DNA of 64,000 bases from Kitasatospora sp. MAP5-34 (GCF_029894335.1 NZ_JARXZC010000025.1:1-64000); one strand, 5' to 3'. Positions 1-8,597 are shown, numbered from the stretch's first letter. Notes: a model not told the origin generated them from the sequence alone. Translations and numbers: made by a program.

Positions 1-2
1 GC

Positions 3-1673
3 CGCCCGGTCGCCGTCACCGGTAGCGACGACAGGACGGTGCGGGTGTGGGACCTGACCACTGGCGAGCAGGTGGGTGAATCCCTCACCGGCCACACCGG
101 CCGGGTGTGCGCGGTGGCGGTGGCGGTGGTGGATGGCCGCCCGGTCGCCGTCACCGGTAGCGACGACAGGACGGTGCGGGTGTGGGACCTGACCACTGGC
201 GAGCAGGTGGGTGAATCCCTCACCGGCCACACCGGCCGGGTGTGCGCGGTGGCGGTGGCGGTGGTGGATGGCCGCCCGGTCGCCGTCACCGGTAGCGACG
301 ACAGGACGGTGCGGGTGTGGGACCTGACCACCGGCGAGCAGGTGGGTGAACCCCTCACCGGCCACGCCGGCCGGGTGGGTTCGGTGGCGGTGGCGGTGAT
401 GGACGGCCGCCCGGTCGCCGTCACCGGCAGTTTTGATGACACGGTGCGGGTGTGGGACCTGACCACCGGAGAGCCCGTCGGCGAACCCCTCACCGCCCAT
501 ACCGGTGGGGTGTGGGCGGTGGCGACGGCGGTGGTGGACGGCCGCCCGGTCGCCGTCACCGGCAGCAATGACAAGACGGCGCGGATGTGGGACCTGACCA
601 CCGGAGAGCCCGTCGGCGAACCCCTCGGCTACACCAACGATGTGAACGTGGTGGCGACGGCGGTGGTGGACGGCCGCCCGGTCGCCGTCACCGGCAGCGG
701 AGGCCTGACGCTGCGGGTGTGGGACCTGGCCGCCGGACAGCCCACCGGCGAACCACACACCGGCCACACTGGCCCGGTGTGTGCGGTGGCGACGGCCCTG
801 GTGGACGGCCGCCCGGTCGCCGTCACCAGCAGCTACGACAAGACGGTGCGGGTATGGGACCTGGCCACCGGAGAGCCCGTCGGCAAACCCCTCACCGGCC
901 ACACCGACCCGGTGTGGGCGGTGGCGACAGCGGTGCTGGAGGGCCGACCGGTCGCCGTCGCCGCCGGATCGGAGGATGACGGCGACGGGTATGGGACGGT
1001 GCGGGTGTGGGACCTGGCCACCGGGCAGCCCGTCGGTGAACCCCACAAGGCCCACTGGGCGCGCGCGGTGGCGACGGCGGTGCTGGACGGCCGCCCGGTC
1101 GTCATCGCTGACCACAGCGACTACAGCGAATGCGCGGTGTGGGTGTCGGACCTGACCACCGGCGAGCGCATCGGCGAACCCTTCATCGATCACACCGACC
1201 CGGTGCTGGCGGCGGCGACGGCAGTGGTGGACGGCCGACCGGTCGCCGTCACCAGCAGCTACGGTGACGACGACCCGGTGCAGGTGTGGGACCTGGCCAC
1301 CGGGGAGCCCGTCGGCGAACCCCTCACCGCCGACGGTGTGGTGGCGACGGCGGTGGTGGACGGCCGCCCGGTCGCCGTCACCGGCAGCAGCGACAGGACG
1401 GTGCGGGTGTGGGACCTGACCACCGGACAGCCCATCGGCGAACCCCTCACCAACAACGGGGCGCGCGCGGTGGCGACGGCGGTGGTGGACGGCCGCCCGG
1501 TCGCCGTCACCGGCAGCGACGACATGACGGTGCGGGTGTGGGACCTGACCACCCGTCAACAGGTCGGCGCGGAGCTGGTGTTCCCCGAGAGCGTGTACGC
1601 GGCGGTCGTGGCGCCGGACGGGCGGCTGGTGGTGGCCTTCGGCTGGGAAGTCGCGGTCCTGAGCCCCCGTTGA
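3..1673 (+). CDS. WD40-repeat protein, 5' end outside the window
   Basis: The reading frame is open from the first bases, so this is the C-terminal part of a larger protein. About twelve beta-propeller blades follow each other, most 45 residues (135 bp) long. Each carries a V-R-V-W-D-L strand, a T-G-E/Q linker and a V-D-G-R-P-V-A-V-T-G-S segment. WD40 propellers are protein-interaction scaffolds. In actinobacteria such arrays are often fused to an N-terminal kinase, caspase-like or NTPase (STAND) module, but that part cannot be seen here. The first two blades are identical at DNA level over 135 bp, which points to very recent tandem duplication. A hairpin at 1697-1723 follows the stop codon. 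The WD40 assignment is firm. The function of the whole protein is unknown. Confidence 0.9.
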   Translation, partial: RPVAVTGSDDRTVRVWDLTTGEQVGESLTGHTGRVCAVAVAVVDGRPVAVTGSDDRTVRVWDLTTGEQVGESLTGHTGRVCAVAVAVVDGRPVAVTGSDDRTVRVWDLTTGEQVGEPLTGHAGRVGSVAVAVMDGRPVAVTGSFDDTVRVWDLTTGEPVGEPLTAHTGGVWAVATAVVDGRPVAVTGSNDKTARMWDLTTGEPVGEPLGYTNDVNVVATAVVDGRPVAVTGSGGLTLRVWDLAAGQPTGEPHTGHTGPVCAVATALVDGRPVAVTSSYDKTVRVWDLATGEPVGKPLTGHTDPVWAVATAVLEGRPVAVAAGSEDDGDGYGTVRVWDLATGQPVGEPHKAHWARAVATAVLDGRPVVIADHSDYSECAVWVSDLTTGERIGEPFIDHTDPVLAAATAVVDGRPVAVTSSYGDDDPVQVWDLATGEPVGEPLTADGVVATAVVDGRPVAVTGSSDRTVRVWDLTTGQPIGEPLTNNGARAVATAVVDGRPVAVTGSDDMTVRVWDLTTRQQVGAELVFPESVYAAVVAPDGRLVVAFGWEVAVLSPR

Positions 1674-1696
1674 CCGGGCCCCGCCCGTCCCTGCCG

Positions 1697-1723
1697 GCGG
1701 TACCCGCCTCGTGCGGGTACCGC
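1697..1723 (+). terminator. hairpin after the WD40 gene
   Basis: A perfect 11-bp stem (GCGGTACCCGC / GCGGGTACCGC) with a 5-nt loop lies 24 nt after the stop codon. There is no T-run, which is normal for actinobacterial terminators. Confidence 0.6.
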
Positions 1724-1789
1724 TGACGTCGGCCGGGGTAGCGGCGGGCCGTCGTCGCGGGCCCGGTCCAGCGGCACCTGCGCGGCCAG

Positions 1790-2272
1790 GTGCGGTTATC
1801 GGATCCGGGTTCCGGGCACGCGGTCGGGCTGAGCTTCTCCGTCGCGCCGCAGGTGCGGCCGATCCCCGGCAGTCTGATCAACATCTACCGGGAGTACGGC
1901 CAGGACCTGGGGTTTCCGCCGCCCGGCAACGGTGACCTCACGCCGTGGGCCCAGCAGGGGGTGCTGCTGCTCAACCGGGCGCTGACCACGGCACCCGGCA
2001 AGCCGGCGGCGCACCGTGGCAAGGGCTGGGAGGAGGTCACCGAGCAGGCGATCAAGGCGCTGGCGGCGCGCGGTGGCCCGCTGGTGGCGATCCTCTGGGG
2101 CCGGGACGCCCGCAACCTGCGCCCGCTGCTCGGCCAGGTCCCGGCGATCGAGTCGGCGCACCCCAGCCCGATGTCGGCGGACCGTGGCTTCTTCGGCTCC
2201 CGCCCGTTCAGCCGTGCCAACGACCTGCTGGTCGGCCAGGGTGCGCAGCCGGTGGACTGGCGCCTGCCGTAA
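1790..2272 (+). pseudogene. ung: uracil-DNA glycosylase (Ung) remnant lacking the N-terminus
   Basis: The translation follows family 1 uracil-DNA glycosylase from G-H-A-V-G-L-S-F-S-V to the C-terminal V-D-W-R-L-P, including the L-L-L-N-R segment and the DNA-binding H-P-S-P-M-S loop. Bacterial Ung proteins are about 225 residues, and here only about 155 remain. The catalytic water-activating motif GQDPY is degraded to L-S-D-P-G, and nothing before it resembles Ung, with a stop at 1739. The start given is only the first in-frame GTG, so a functional enzyme is very unlikely. A second, shorter Ung C-terminal fragment in the same orientation lies at 17011-17136. Streptomycetes often carry more than one ung gene, so these may be relics of a paralogue. 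Confidence 0.75.
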
Positions 2273-2616
2273 GCGGGCGGATCGCATCTCGTCTGTGTCT
2301 GCCCATGCCACTGTGCAGGTGCATCTGCCCTCCGTCATATGGCACTTGGTTGTCACCGTACGCGGCCCTGGTTCAGCGCCGCCGAGGGCGGCGAGCCGTT
2401 CCGCCAGTCGCCGGAGGCGATCGGTGGAGAGCAGGCCGACGGCGAAGGCGGAGGTCTGGCGTGGCGAGAACGCTGCGACGATCCGGGTGTCCTGGCCCCG
2501 CAGTGGACTGATCCTGACCTCCGCACTGCCTTCGCGGCAGGGGACTGCGCGCTGGTGGCCGAGCGTCCGGCACCGGAGGGCACCGGTGCCGGACGCGGCG
2601 GACGGGCGACGGGATG
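2273..2616. other. 344 bp without a recognisable gene
   Basis: No credible start and ribosome-binding site is seen on either strand. On the minus strand, about 2340-2541, one frame reads with ordinary-looking composition (V-R-I-S-P-L-R-G-Q-D-T-R-I-V-A-A-F-S-P-R). It has no proper start, so it may be a gene relic that I could not identify. Confidence 0.4.
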
Positions 2617-4977
2617 TCAGACGTGCCCGGAGGCTGCGGGGCTGCTCGTCAGCGCCTGCGTGCTGTCCAGCTTCTGCCAGGTGCCGGACGGTCCGGCACC
2701 GACGCGGTACCACTGCCACAGGCTGTTGTCGGTACCACGGGCGTAGACGTTGGCGCGGCCCGCGACCTCGGCCGCACTCGGAGCGCCGGTGATGACCTGG
2801 CTGCCGAGGCTGGTCCAGCCGCTGGTCCAGCCGCCGCCGGCCGTCCAGTTGAGTTCGCCGACCGTGCCGCCGGTCCGTGCGGCGAACACGTCGATCTGGC
2901 CGGGGCCGGCGCTGGCCGCAGTGGGGGACGACGTCAGCGTGCCGCCGAGGCTCGTCCAGTCGGTCCACGCACCGCTGATGTAGCTCTTCTGCCACAGGGC
3001 GTCGTCATTGCCCCGGACGAAGACGTCGACGCGGTTCAGTGACGCCACGGCGGCTGGGGTTCCGGTGAACGTGCCGGGGCCGGTGGTGGTGTTCGGGCCG
3101 CCCAGATCGGTCCAGTTGGGCGTCCACGCGACGTCCGGGCTGTTGGCCGAACCGGAGGCGGGGACCTGCTGGTAGGTCTTCTGCCACAGGGCGCCGTCGG
3201 TGCCACGGACGAACACGTCGATGCGGTCCTGCCCCAGGCTCGCCGCAGCCGGGCTCGCCGACAGGGTTCCACCGAGGCTGACCCAGGCGCCCCAGGCGCC
3301 GTTGGTGTAGCTGTCCTCCCACAGGGCGTTGTCGCCGCCCCGGACGAAGACGTCGGTGCCGGACGGCAAGGACACCACCGCCGGGTCGCCCTGCATCGAG
3401 CCGGGGCCGGTGGAGCCGGCGACGCCCAGCGACAGGGACTGCCACGCCGACCACGAACTGCCGTTCCAGTTCTCCTGGTTCAGGCCCGAGGCGTCGGCGG
3501 CGAACACCGTCTCCGGCTGCTGCTCAGTGCCGCCGGTCAGCTTCAGCATCACCGACTGGTGGGCGGCCAGGGTGAAGGACAGGGAGCCGGTCTGGCTCAA
3601 GGTGCCGAGGCCGACGCCGGAGTACAGGTTCTGCACCGACGGGCTGCCCAGCAGATCCAGGCCCTGCGTCGTGAACGAGTACGTCGTGGCCGAGGTGCCG
3701 GTGTTCAGCAGCAGGACGGCTCGACTCCCGGACGCCGCGAGCTGCTTGGACCACACCTGGACGGCGCCGTTGGTGAGGACCTTCTGCCCCTGGTGGTCGG
3801 CGCTGTCCTGGTCGACGCCGATGACGGCCGGGTTGCCGATGATGCCGGCGATGGCCGGGGTGAGGTTCGCGACATCGGTCGACAGCACGAGCGGCGCGCC
3901 TTGAACGGCCCACATGCCGAAGTAGGACTGCTGCTCGTCGGGGGTGAGCCCGTAGAGCGTGCCGCCGTTGGACTGCTGCTGACCGGTGGTCGGGTTGTCG
4001 CCGAAGCCGGGGCCGATCAGCAGGTAGTCCGGGTCGTTGTACTGTCCGGCGGCTTCGTTGCTGGGGTGGTCGTTCAACGAGAAGTTGTTCTGCACGTTGC
4101 CGAAGTTGATCCAGGAGGAGCCGCCGTTGGACGGGGTCCCGTAGCCGTTCGCGAAGCTGATGTCGCGTCCGGTGCGCCAGGTGCGCCCGGCCGCGCCACC
4201 CCAGACCGACGGGTTGTCCGGGGCGCCCTGCCCCCATTCGCAGATCTCCAGGGCCATCGGGTGCGACAACCCGCCCGTGGTCCTGGCGCCGGCCATCAGG
4301 CTGCCCCAGGCCTCGTAGTCGGCCATGGTCGAGCCGTAGGCCGACGGCACGCCGCCGCAGTGGTCGACCTTGGCCCAGTCGAAGCCCCAGGTGGCGAAGG
4401 TCGTGACGTCGGCGGCCTCGTGGCCGCCGCTGCCGTTCTGGCCGCCGCAGCCGGTGGTCCCGGTGTCGGTGTAGATGCCGGCGTTCAGCCCGAGCGAGTG
4501 GATGTAGCCGGTGAGGTCGCTCATGGAGTTCAGGGTCACGGACGGCACGGTGGTGCCGTTGGACAGGGTGAGCGACTTGGTCCGGTAGCCCGACAGGAAC
4601 GTCGAGTTGGGGACGATGTTCCCGTTGGCGTCGCGGCCGGCGGACCCGTTGGTCCACCAGCCGCCGTCCATGCCGACGTTCTTGTAGCCGAGGTCGGCCA
4701 TGCTCTCGTGGCCGCCCGAGCCGTTGAGCGGAAGATCGGCGTTCGGCGTGGCGAGACTGGCGGCCTCGTCGGCGATGTTCTGCGAGTCGTAGTTGTTGTT
4801 GAAGAAGTACCACGAGTTCCAGCCCATCGGCGCCGTCGCGGTGCCGAAGACGCCGGGCGGGACCATCGCCGTGGCAGGTGGGGCGGAGACGGTGCTCAGC
4901 GCCGTCAGTGAGACCGCGACTACGGCCAGGCTCAAGGCAGCCCTTGCCGTGCGTGCGGTGCGCGGGTGAGGGGACAT
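2617..4977 (-). CDS. secreted GH27 alpha-galactosidase with C-terminal lectin-like propeller
   Basis: Predicted to release alpha-linked galactose outside the cell. Residues 1-37 form a Sec signal peptide ending A-T-A. The GH27 barrel starts at about residue 48 with A-P-M-G-W-N-S-W. The nucleophile is in W-A-K-V-D-H-C (D205) and the acid/base in W-R-T-G-R-D-I (D272). A beta-sandwich follows to about residue 480, then five or more repeats of D-V-F-V-R-G-x-D-x-A-L-W-Q to the end. These repeats resemble the PLL/fucose-lectin type propeller and probably bind substrate or cell wall. At 786 residues the protein is much longer than a plain GH27 enzyme because of this module. An AGGGAG ribosome-binding site precedes the ATG. 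It is the last gene of the minus arm of the galactose unit. GH27 also includes alpha-N-acetylgalactosaminidase and isomaltodextranase, so substrate is inferred from the neighbours. Confidence 0.88.
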   Translation of the reverse strand: MSPHPRTARTARAALSLAVVAVSLTALSTVSAPPATAMVPPGVFGTATAPMGWNSWYFFNNNYDSQNIADEAASLATPNADLPLNGSGGHESMADLGYKNVGMDGGWWTNGSAGRDANGNIVPNSTFLSGYRTKSLTLSNGTTVPSVTLNSMSDLTGYIHSLGLNAGIYTDTGTTGCGGQNGSGGHEAADVTTFATWGFDWAKVDHCGGVPSAYGSTMADYEAWGSLMAGARTTGGLSHPMALEICEWGQGAPDNPSVWGGAAGRTWRTGRDISFANGYGTPSNGGSSWINFGNVQNNFSLNDHPSNEAAGQYNDPDYLLIGPGFGDNPTTGQQQSNGGTLYGLTPDEQQSYFGMWAVQGAPLVLSTDVANLTPAIAGIIGNPAVIGVDQDSADHQGQKVLTNGAVQVWSKQLAASGSRAVLLLNTGTSATTYSFTTQGLDLLGSPSVQNLYSGVGLGTLSQTGSLSFTLAAHQSVMLKLTGGTEQQPETVFAADASGLNQENWNGSSWSAWQSLSLGVAGSTGPGSMQGDPAVVSLPSGTDVFVRGGDNALWEDSYTNGAWGAWVSLGGTLSASPAAASLGQDRIDVFVRGTDGALWQKTYQQVPASGSANSPDVAWTPNWTDLGGPNTTTGPGTFTGTPAAVASLNRVDVFVRGNDDALWQKSYISGAWTDWTSLGGTLTSSPTAASAGPGQIDVFAARTGGTVGELNWTAGGGWTSGWTSLGSQVITGAPSAAEVAGRANVYARGTDNSLWQWYRVGAGPSGTWQKLDSTQALTSSPAASGHV

Positions 4978-5054
4978 GCGGTCACGCTCCCTGGGGGTGG
5001 GGTTACGGCCCGGCCCGGATCGGGCCGGCGATCGGCGAGACTGGCAGGAGCTGG

Positions 5055-6095
5055 TTACGCAGGCAGCCCGACGGCGCGTTCGCCGGTGCGTCGCTGCTGG
5101 ATGACGACGGCGGCGACCAGCAGGGCCCCTTGGGCGACGTTCTGCCAGAAGGCGTTGATGCCCTGGACGGTGAGGCCGTTCTGGAGGGCGCCGAGCAGGG
5201 CGACCGCCAGGAGGGTGCCGCCGACGCCGCCCTTGCCGCCCTTGAGGGCGCAGCCGCCGAGGGCGGCGGCGGTGATGGCCTGGAGTTCGAGGCCTTCGCT
5301 GCCGGAGACGGGCTGGCCGGAGCCGGTGCGGGCGGTGAGCAGGACGCCGGCGATGCCCGCGACCATGCCACTGAGCGCGTAGGCGGCGATGAGGTACTTG
5401 TTGAGGTTGATGCCGGCCAGTCGGGCGGCGGTGTCGTTGCCGCCGATGGCGAAGATGTTGCGGCCGACGTCGGTGTACTTCAGCAGGACGTGGACGGCGG
5501 CTGCGACGAGGAGCAGGAGCCAGACCATGACGGGCAGGCCGGCGATCTTGCCACGGCTCAGGAAGACGAACAGGCCGTCGTTCAGTACATAGCCCTGTGC
5601 AGAGCCGTTGGAGATCAGCTGTGCGATGCCCTTGTAGGCCGCCAGGCCCGCCAGAGTGGCGATGGTCGCGTTGACCCGGCCGTAGATGATGACGGCGCCG
5701 TTGAGTACGCCGACCAGGGCACCGATGGCGATGGCGGCGCCGATCCCGAGGAGGGAGTTCGAGCCGGTCGAGGTGAAGACCATGGCGCTGGTGACGGAGG
5801 CGAGGCCCGCCTGGGAGCCGACGGAGATGTCGAGCGCCCCGCAGATGATCACTACGGTCTGGACGACCGCGAGGAGGCCGGAGATGGTGACGGCCTCGGC
5901 GATGACCTGGATGTTGTCCCAGCTGAGGTAGTTGGGGTTGAGCGACCCGAACAGGGCGAGCACGAGGGCCATGGCGCCGATCAGGCCCAGGTTCTGGCTG
6001 CCCACCCGGGCCGGCCAGGTGCGGGCGGCGGTTGCGGGCGTCGGCCGGTCGCCGGTTTCGTCGGGCTCTCGGTCGACGGAGCGGGCGGTCGTCAT
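5055..6095 (-). CDS. sugar ABC transporter permease (RbsC/CUT2 family)
   Basis: A 346-residue polytopic membrane protein with multiple hydrophobic segments from about residue 35. It carries the CUT2 permease signature G-A-L-D-I-S-V-G-S, as in RbsC/XylH, and would form the membrane channel of a monosaccharide importer. Its ATG overlaps the stop of the ATPase remnant (ATGA), so the original order was binding protein, ATPase, permease. The permease itself looks intact. Its ATPase partner is destroyed, so function depends on an ATPase encoded elsewhere. Galactose as substrate is inferred from the neighbouring enzymes. Confidence 0.88.
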   Translation of the reverse strand: MTTARSVDREPDETGDRPTPATAARTWPARVGSQNLGLIGAMALVLALFGSLNPNYLSWDNIQVIAEAVTISGLLAVVQTVVIICGALDISVGSQAGLASVTSAMVFTSTGSNSLLGIGAAIAIGALVGVLNGAVIIYGRVNATIATLAGLAAYKGIAQLISNGSAQGYVLNDGLFVFLSRGKIAGLPVMVWLLLLVAAAVHVLLKYTDVGRNIFAIGGNDTAARLAGINLNKYLIAAYALSGMVAGIAGVLLTARTGSGQPVSGSEGLELQAITAAALGGCALKGGKGGVGGTLLAVALLGALQNGLTVQGINAFWQNVAQGALLVAAVVIQQRRTGERAVGLPA

Positions 6096-6524
6096 CGGGT
6101 GCCTCCGGGGGCCGGGTCGGTTCCGGTGCGAGGTGCCGTGGTGGTCTCGTGCGGAAGGGAGGGAGTGAGGTCGTCGGCCATGGCGAGGGCGAGGATGGCT
6201 TCCTCGGTGGCCTGGGTGTGGTCGAGGTGGCCGGTGATGCGGCCGTTCTGCATGACGAGGACGCGGTCGGCGAGGCCGAGGACCTCGGGGAGTTCGGAGG
6301 AGATCACCAGGATGGCGGTGCCCTGCCGGGCGAGGTCGGCGATGATCTGGTAGATCTCGGCCTTGGCGCCAATGTCGACGCCTCGGGTGGGCTCGTCGAG
6401 GATCAGCAGGGCGGGCTTACGGGCGAGCCAGCGGGCGAGGGCGAGCCTGGACGGGGCCGAATCGCTTGGTGATCGCTTCGGCCGCCAGCCCGGCCCCGGA
6501 CGCTGCTGTGCCGGGGATGTTCAT
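6092..6524 (-). pseudogene. sugar ABC transporter ATP-binding protein with large internal deletion
   Basis: The gene begins as a normal CUT2 ATPase (M-N-I-P-G..., then A-I-T-K-R-F-G-P-V-Q). It then jumps directly, in another frame, to the C-terminal part L-A-R-W-L-A-R-K-P-A-L-L-I-L-D-E-P-T-R-G, followed by V-I-S-S-E-L-P-E-V-L-G. Proteins of this family have two ATPase halves and about 500 residues. Here about 25 N-terminal and about 115 C-terminal residues survive, and both Walker A motifs and both signature motifs are gone. The join is near 6448. In the N-terminal frame, translation stops about ten codons after the join. A mis-assembly or sequencing error is possible, but the simplest reading is a real deletion. 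Confidence 0.82.
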
Positions 6525-6529
6525 CTGGC

Positions 6530-7576
6530 TCAGGCGCACTTCAGGCCGGCGGACTGCCAGGTGGTGGCGTCGACCATGGTGGTGGGGGCGAACGCCTCGG
6601 CGGGCATGTCCTTGCCGTTCTTGAGCTTGTCGTACATCGTCTGGACGGCGAGCGCGCCGATGTCGCTGCCGTTGATGAACAGGGAGGCCTTCATACCGGA
6701 GGGGGCGCCGGAGCCCCAGTCCTTGCAGGCGAGATAGGCGCCCAGGCCGACACCGATGATGTTGGCGGGGCTGATGTCGGCGTTCTGCAGGGCCGTCACG
6801 CCGCCCTGCACGTTCTCGTCGTTGCAGCCCCAGACGATCCAGTGCTTGACGCCCGGGTTCGCGGTCAGGGTCGCGGCGACCTTGTCCTGGGCGCCGGTCG
6901 GGGTGTTGTCGGTGGCTACATCGATGTTCTGCACGCTCGCGCCGGCGCCGCTGCCGAAGGCGTCCTTGGCGGCCTTCACGCGGTCGCCGCAGACCGTGAC
7001 GTCCTGCTGCCAGGCGGAGATGGTACGGGTGTCGGCCGCGTTCCAGCCGGCCTTCTTGAACTCCTCGGCGGCACGCTTGCCGACCTCGGTGCCCATCTGC
7101 TGCCCGGAGAAGCCGATACGCGGGACGAGGTCGGCCTTGTCGCAGCCGGCCGGGGTCGGGCTGTTGGCGCAGACCTGGTCGTCGGAGGTGAGCAGCGCGA
7201 CCTTGGCGTCCTTCGCGGTCTGCACGACCTGCGGACCCACCGCCGGATCGGGAACGACGACGATCAGGCCGTTGGACTTCTGCGCGATCGCGGACTGCAC
7301 CTCGCTCACGGTCTTGTTCGCGTCGTTGCCCAGGTTGACCACCTTCAGGTCGATGCCCAGCGCCGCGGCCTTCGCCTTCGCACCGTTGGCCTCGTCGATG
7401 AAGTACTGCTGGTCGCCCTGCTTCTGCAGGTACGTCAGCGAGATCTTCCCGCTGACCGGAGCGACCGACGCCGCGCCGGCGGCACTCGACGTCTGACCGG
7501 TCGAACATGCCGTCAGGACGAGAGCGACGGCTGCGCCGAGGACAGCGGCAGCACCACGGGTGCGTGCAGTGATCAT
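6530..7576 (-). CDS. sugar-binding lipoprotein of a CUT2-type ABC importer
   Basis: A 348-residue periplasmic-binding-protein-like lipoprotein. The signal sequence ends in the lipobox L-T-A-C with C24 as lipidation site, followed by a Ser/Ala-rich linker. The body has the type I sugar-binding fold (Peripla_BP_4/RbsB-like), with K-I-S-L-T-Y-L-Q-K as first strand and G-L-I-V-V-V-P-D in the sugar cleft region. It is the first gene of the minus arm and starts 178 bp from the divergent dehydrogenase gene. The expected ligand is galactose or a galactoside-derived sugar, by context only. Related proteins bind arabinose, ribose or xylose. Confidence 0.87.
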   Translation of the reverse strand: MITARTRGAAAVLGAAVALVLTACSTGQTSSAAGAASVAPVSGKISLTYLQKQGDQQYFIDEANGAKAKAAALGIDLKVVNLGNDANKTVSEVQSAIAQKSNGLIVVVPDPAVGPQVVQTAKDAKVALLTSDDQVCANSPTPAGCDKADLVPRIGFSGQQMGTEVGKRAAEEFKKAGWNAADTRTISAWQQDVTVCGDRVKAAKDAFGSGAGASVQNIDVATDNTPTGAQDKVAATLTANPGVKHWIVWGCNDENVQGGVTALQNADISPANIIGVGLGAYLACKDWGSGAPSGMKASLFINGSDIGALAVQTMYDKLKNGKDMPAEAFAPTTMVDATTWQSAGLKCA

Positions 7577-7754
7577 TCGAGCTCCAGGAAGGGTGGGGTT
7601 CTTCGGGAGTGAAGAAGAGGTGGGTGGTCCGGAACTGTGACGGCCACCGCCGCGCTCGGCGTCTCGCCTGTCGTCCTGGGCACGAATCCTGGGACCGGGT
7701 AACCATGGCTGTCAAGATATTTGCATAATTAATCACAAGCGCTACGGTGAGGCT
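7577..7754. promoter_or_regulatory. divergent promoter region of the galactose unit
   Basis: Short spacer between the binding-protein gene (minus) and the dehydrogenase gene (plus). It contains an island at about 7711-7746 that is strikingly AT-rich for this genome. On the minus strand a TTGACA hexamer is followed 18 nt later by CAGGAT, a plausible -35/-10 pair for the transporter arm. The AT-rich block TTGCATAATTAATCACAA lies just upstream of it and is a natural candidate operator for the GntR regulator encoded at 8598-9314. The promoter call is inference. Confidence 0.45.
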
Positions 7755-8522
7755 GTGACTGAGCAGACCTGTCGAAGATTCCAGGGCCGTGTCGCCCTGA
7801 TCACCGGTGCCGCCAGCGGCATCGGCGCCGCCACCGCGCGGCGCCTCGCCGCCGAGGGCGCCTCTGTCGTGGCCGTCGACATCGCCGACACGGCCGGTCG
7901 GGCGGTGGTCGAGGCGATCACCAGCGAGGGCGGCCGGGCCGAGTACCGGCACGGCGACGTCACCTCCGCCGCGATGTGGGACGAGCTGGCCGCGCACGTG
8001 CGCAGCCGCTACGGGCGCCTGGACGTGCTGCACAGCAACGCCTACGCCGTCATCGTCAAACCCGCCCACGAGCTGACCGAGGGCGAGTGGGACACCCAGC
8101 TGGCCGTCACGCTCAAGGCCTCCTGGCTGGCCATCCGCGCCTTCGCCGGGACCCTGCGCGACAGCGAGGGCTCGGTGGTGCTCACCTCCTCGGTGCACGC
8201 GCTGATCGGCCTGCCGGGCCACCCCGCGTACGCCGCCGCCAAGGGCGCCCTGTGCGCGATGGGCCGTCAACTCGCTGTCGAGTACGGCCCACAGGTCCGC
8301 GTCAACACCGTCGTGCCCGGGCCGATCATGACGGCGGCCTGGGACCGGGTGGACGAGACCGGGCGGGCCGACAGCGTTGCCGAGACCGTTGCCAAGCGCT
8401 TCGGCCGGCCTGAGGAGGTCGCGGCAGCCGTGGCATTCCTCGCCTCCTCGGACGCCTCCTACGTCACCGGCGTGAACCTGGTGGTGGACGGCGGCTGGTC
8501 CGTCGTCAAAGCTTCCTCGTGA
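7755..8522 (+). CDS. SDR-family dehydrogenase, likely galactose 1-dehydrogenase
   Basis: A classical short-chain dehydrogenase of 255 residues. The nucleotide-binding motif T-G-A-A-S-G-I-G is at 17-24 and the catalytic residues are S145, Y159 and K163 in S-S-V-H...Y-A-A-A-K. In this setting it would oxidise D-galactose to galactonolactone, the first step of the DeLey-Doudoroff route. SDR sequence alone does not fix the substrate. It opens the plus arm, and the GTG start is the first credible one after the divergent promoter. Its stop codon sits inside a 14-bp tandem duplication (8510-8537). Confidence 0.82.
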   Translation: MTEQTCRRFQGRVALITGAASGIGAATARRLAAEGASVVAVDIADTAGRAVVEAITSEGGRAEYRHGDVTSAAMWDELAAHVRSRYGRLDVLHSNAYAVIVKPAHELTEGEWDTQLAVTLKASWLAIRAFAGTLRDSEGSVVLTSSVHALIGLPGHPAYAAAKGALCAMGRQLAVEYGPQVRVNTVVPGPIMTAAWDRVDETGRADSVAETVAKRFGRPEEVAAAVAFLASSDASYVTGVNLVVDGGWSVVKASS

Positions 8523-8537
8523 AAGCTGCCTCGTGAA
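8510..8537 (+). repeat. 14-bp tandem duplication over the SDR stop codon
   Basis: AGCTTCCTCGTGAA is followed immediately by AGCTGCCTCGTGAA (13 of 14 identical). The stop codon of the dehydrogenase lies within the first copy. Confidence 0.8.
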
Positions 8538-8552
8538 CATGCGCAAGATCGA

Positions 8553-8575
8553 CGCGCGGGCCGCCGGCCCGCGCG
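8553..8575 (+). other. GC hairpin between the SDR and gntR genes
   Basis: A perfect 10-bp stem (CGCGCGGGCC / GGCCCGCGCG) with a 3-nt loop lies 30 nt after the dehydrogenase stop and just before the gntR ribosome-binding site. It may be a partial terminator or an mRNA stabiliser inside the operon. Confidence 0.55.
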
Positions 8576-8597
8576 CGGCAACAGAGGAGGACCCGTC

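Noticed and set aside
629..1726. Several long open frames antisense to or overlapping the WD40 repeats
   Set aside because: They mirror the repeat periodicity of the WD40 frame and have Arg/Pro/Gly-rich compositions typical of GC-rich shadow frames, with no ribosome-binding sites.
2340..2541. Minus-strand stretch resembling a small protein, with a faint similarity to RelE/Gp49-type toxins
   Set aside because: There is no start codon with a ribosome-binding site, the frame is shared with shadow sequence, and the resemblance covers too few residues to name a family.
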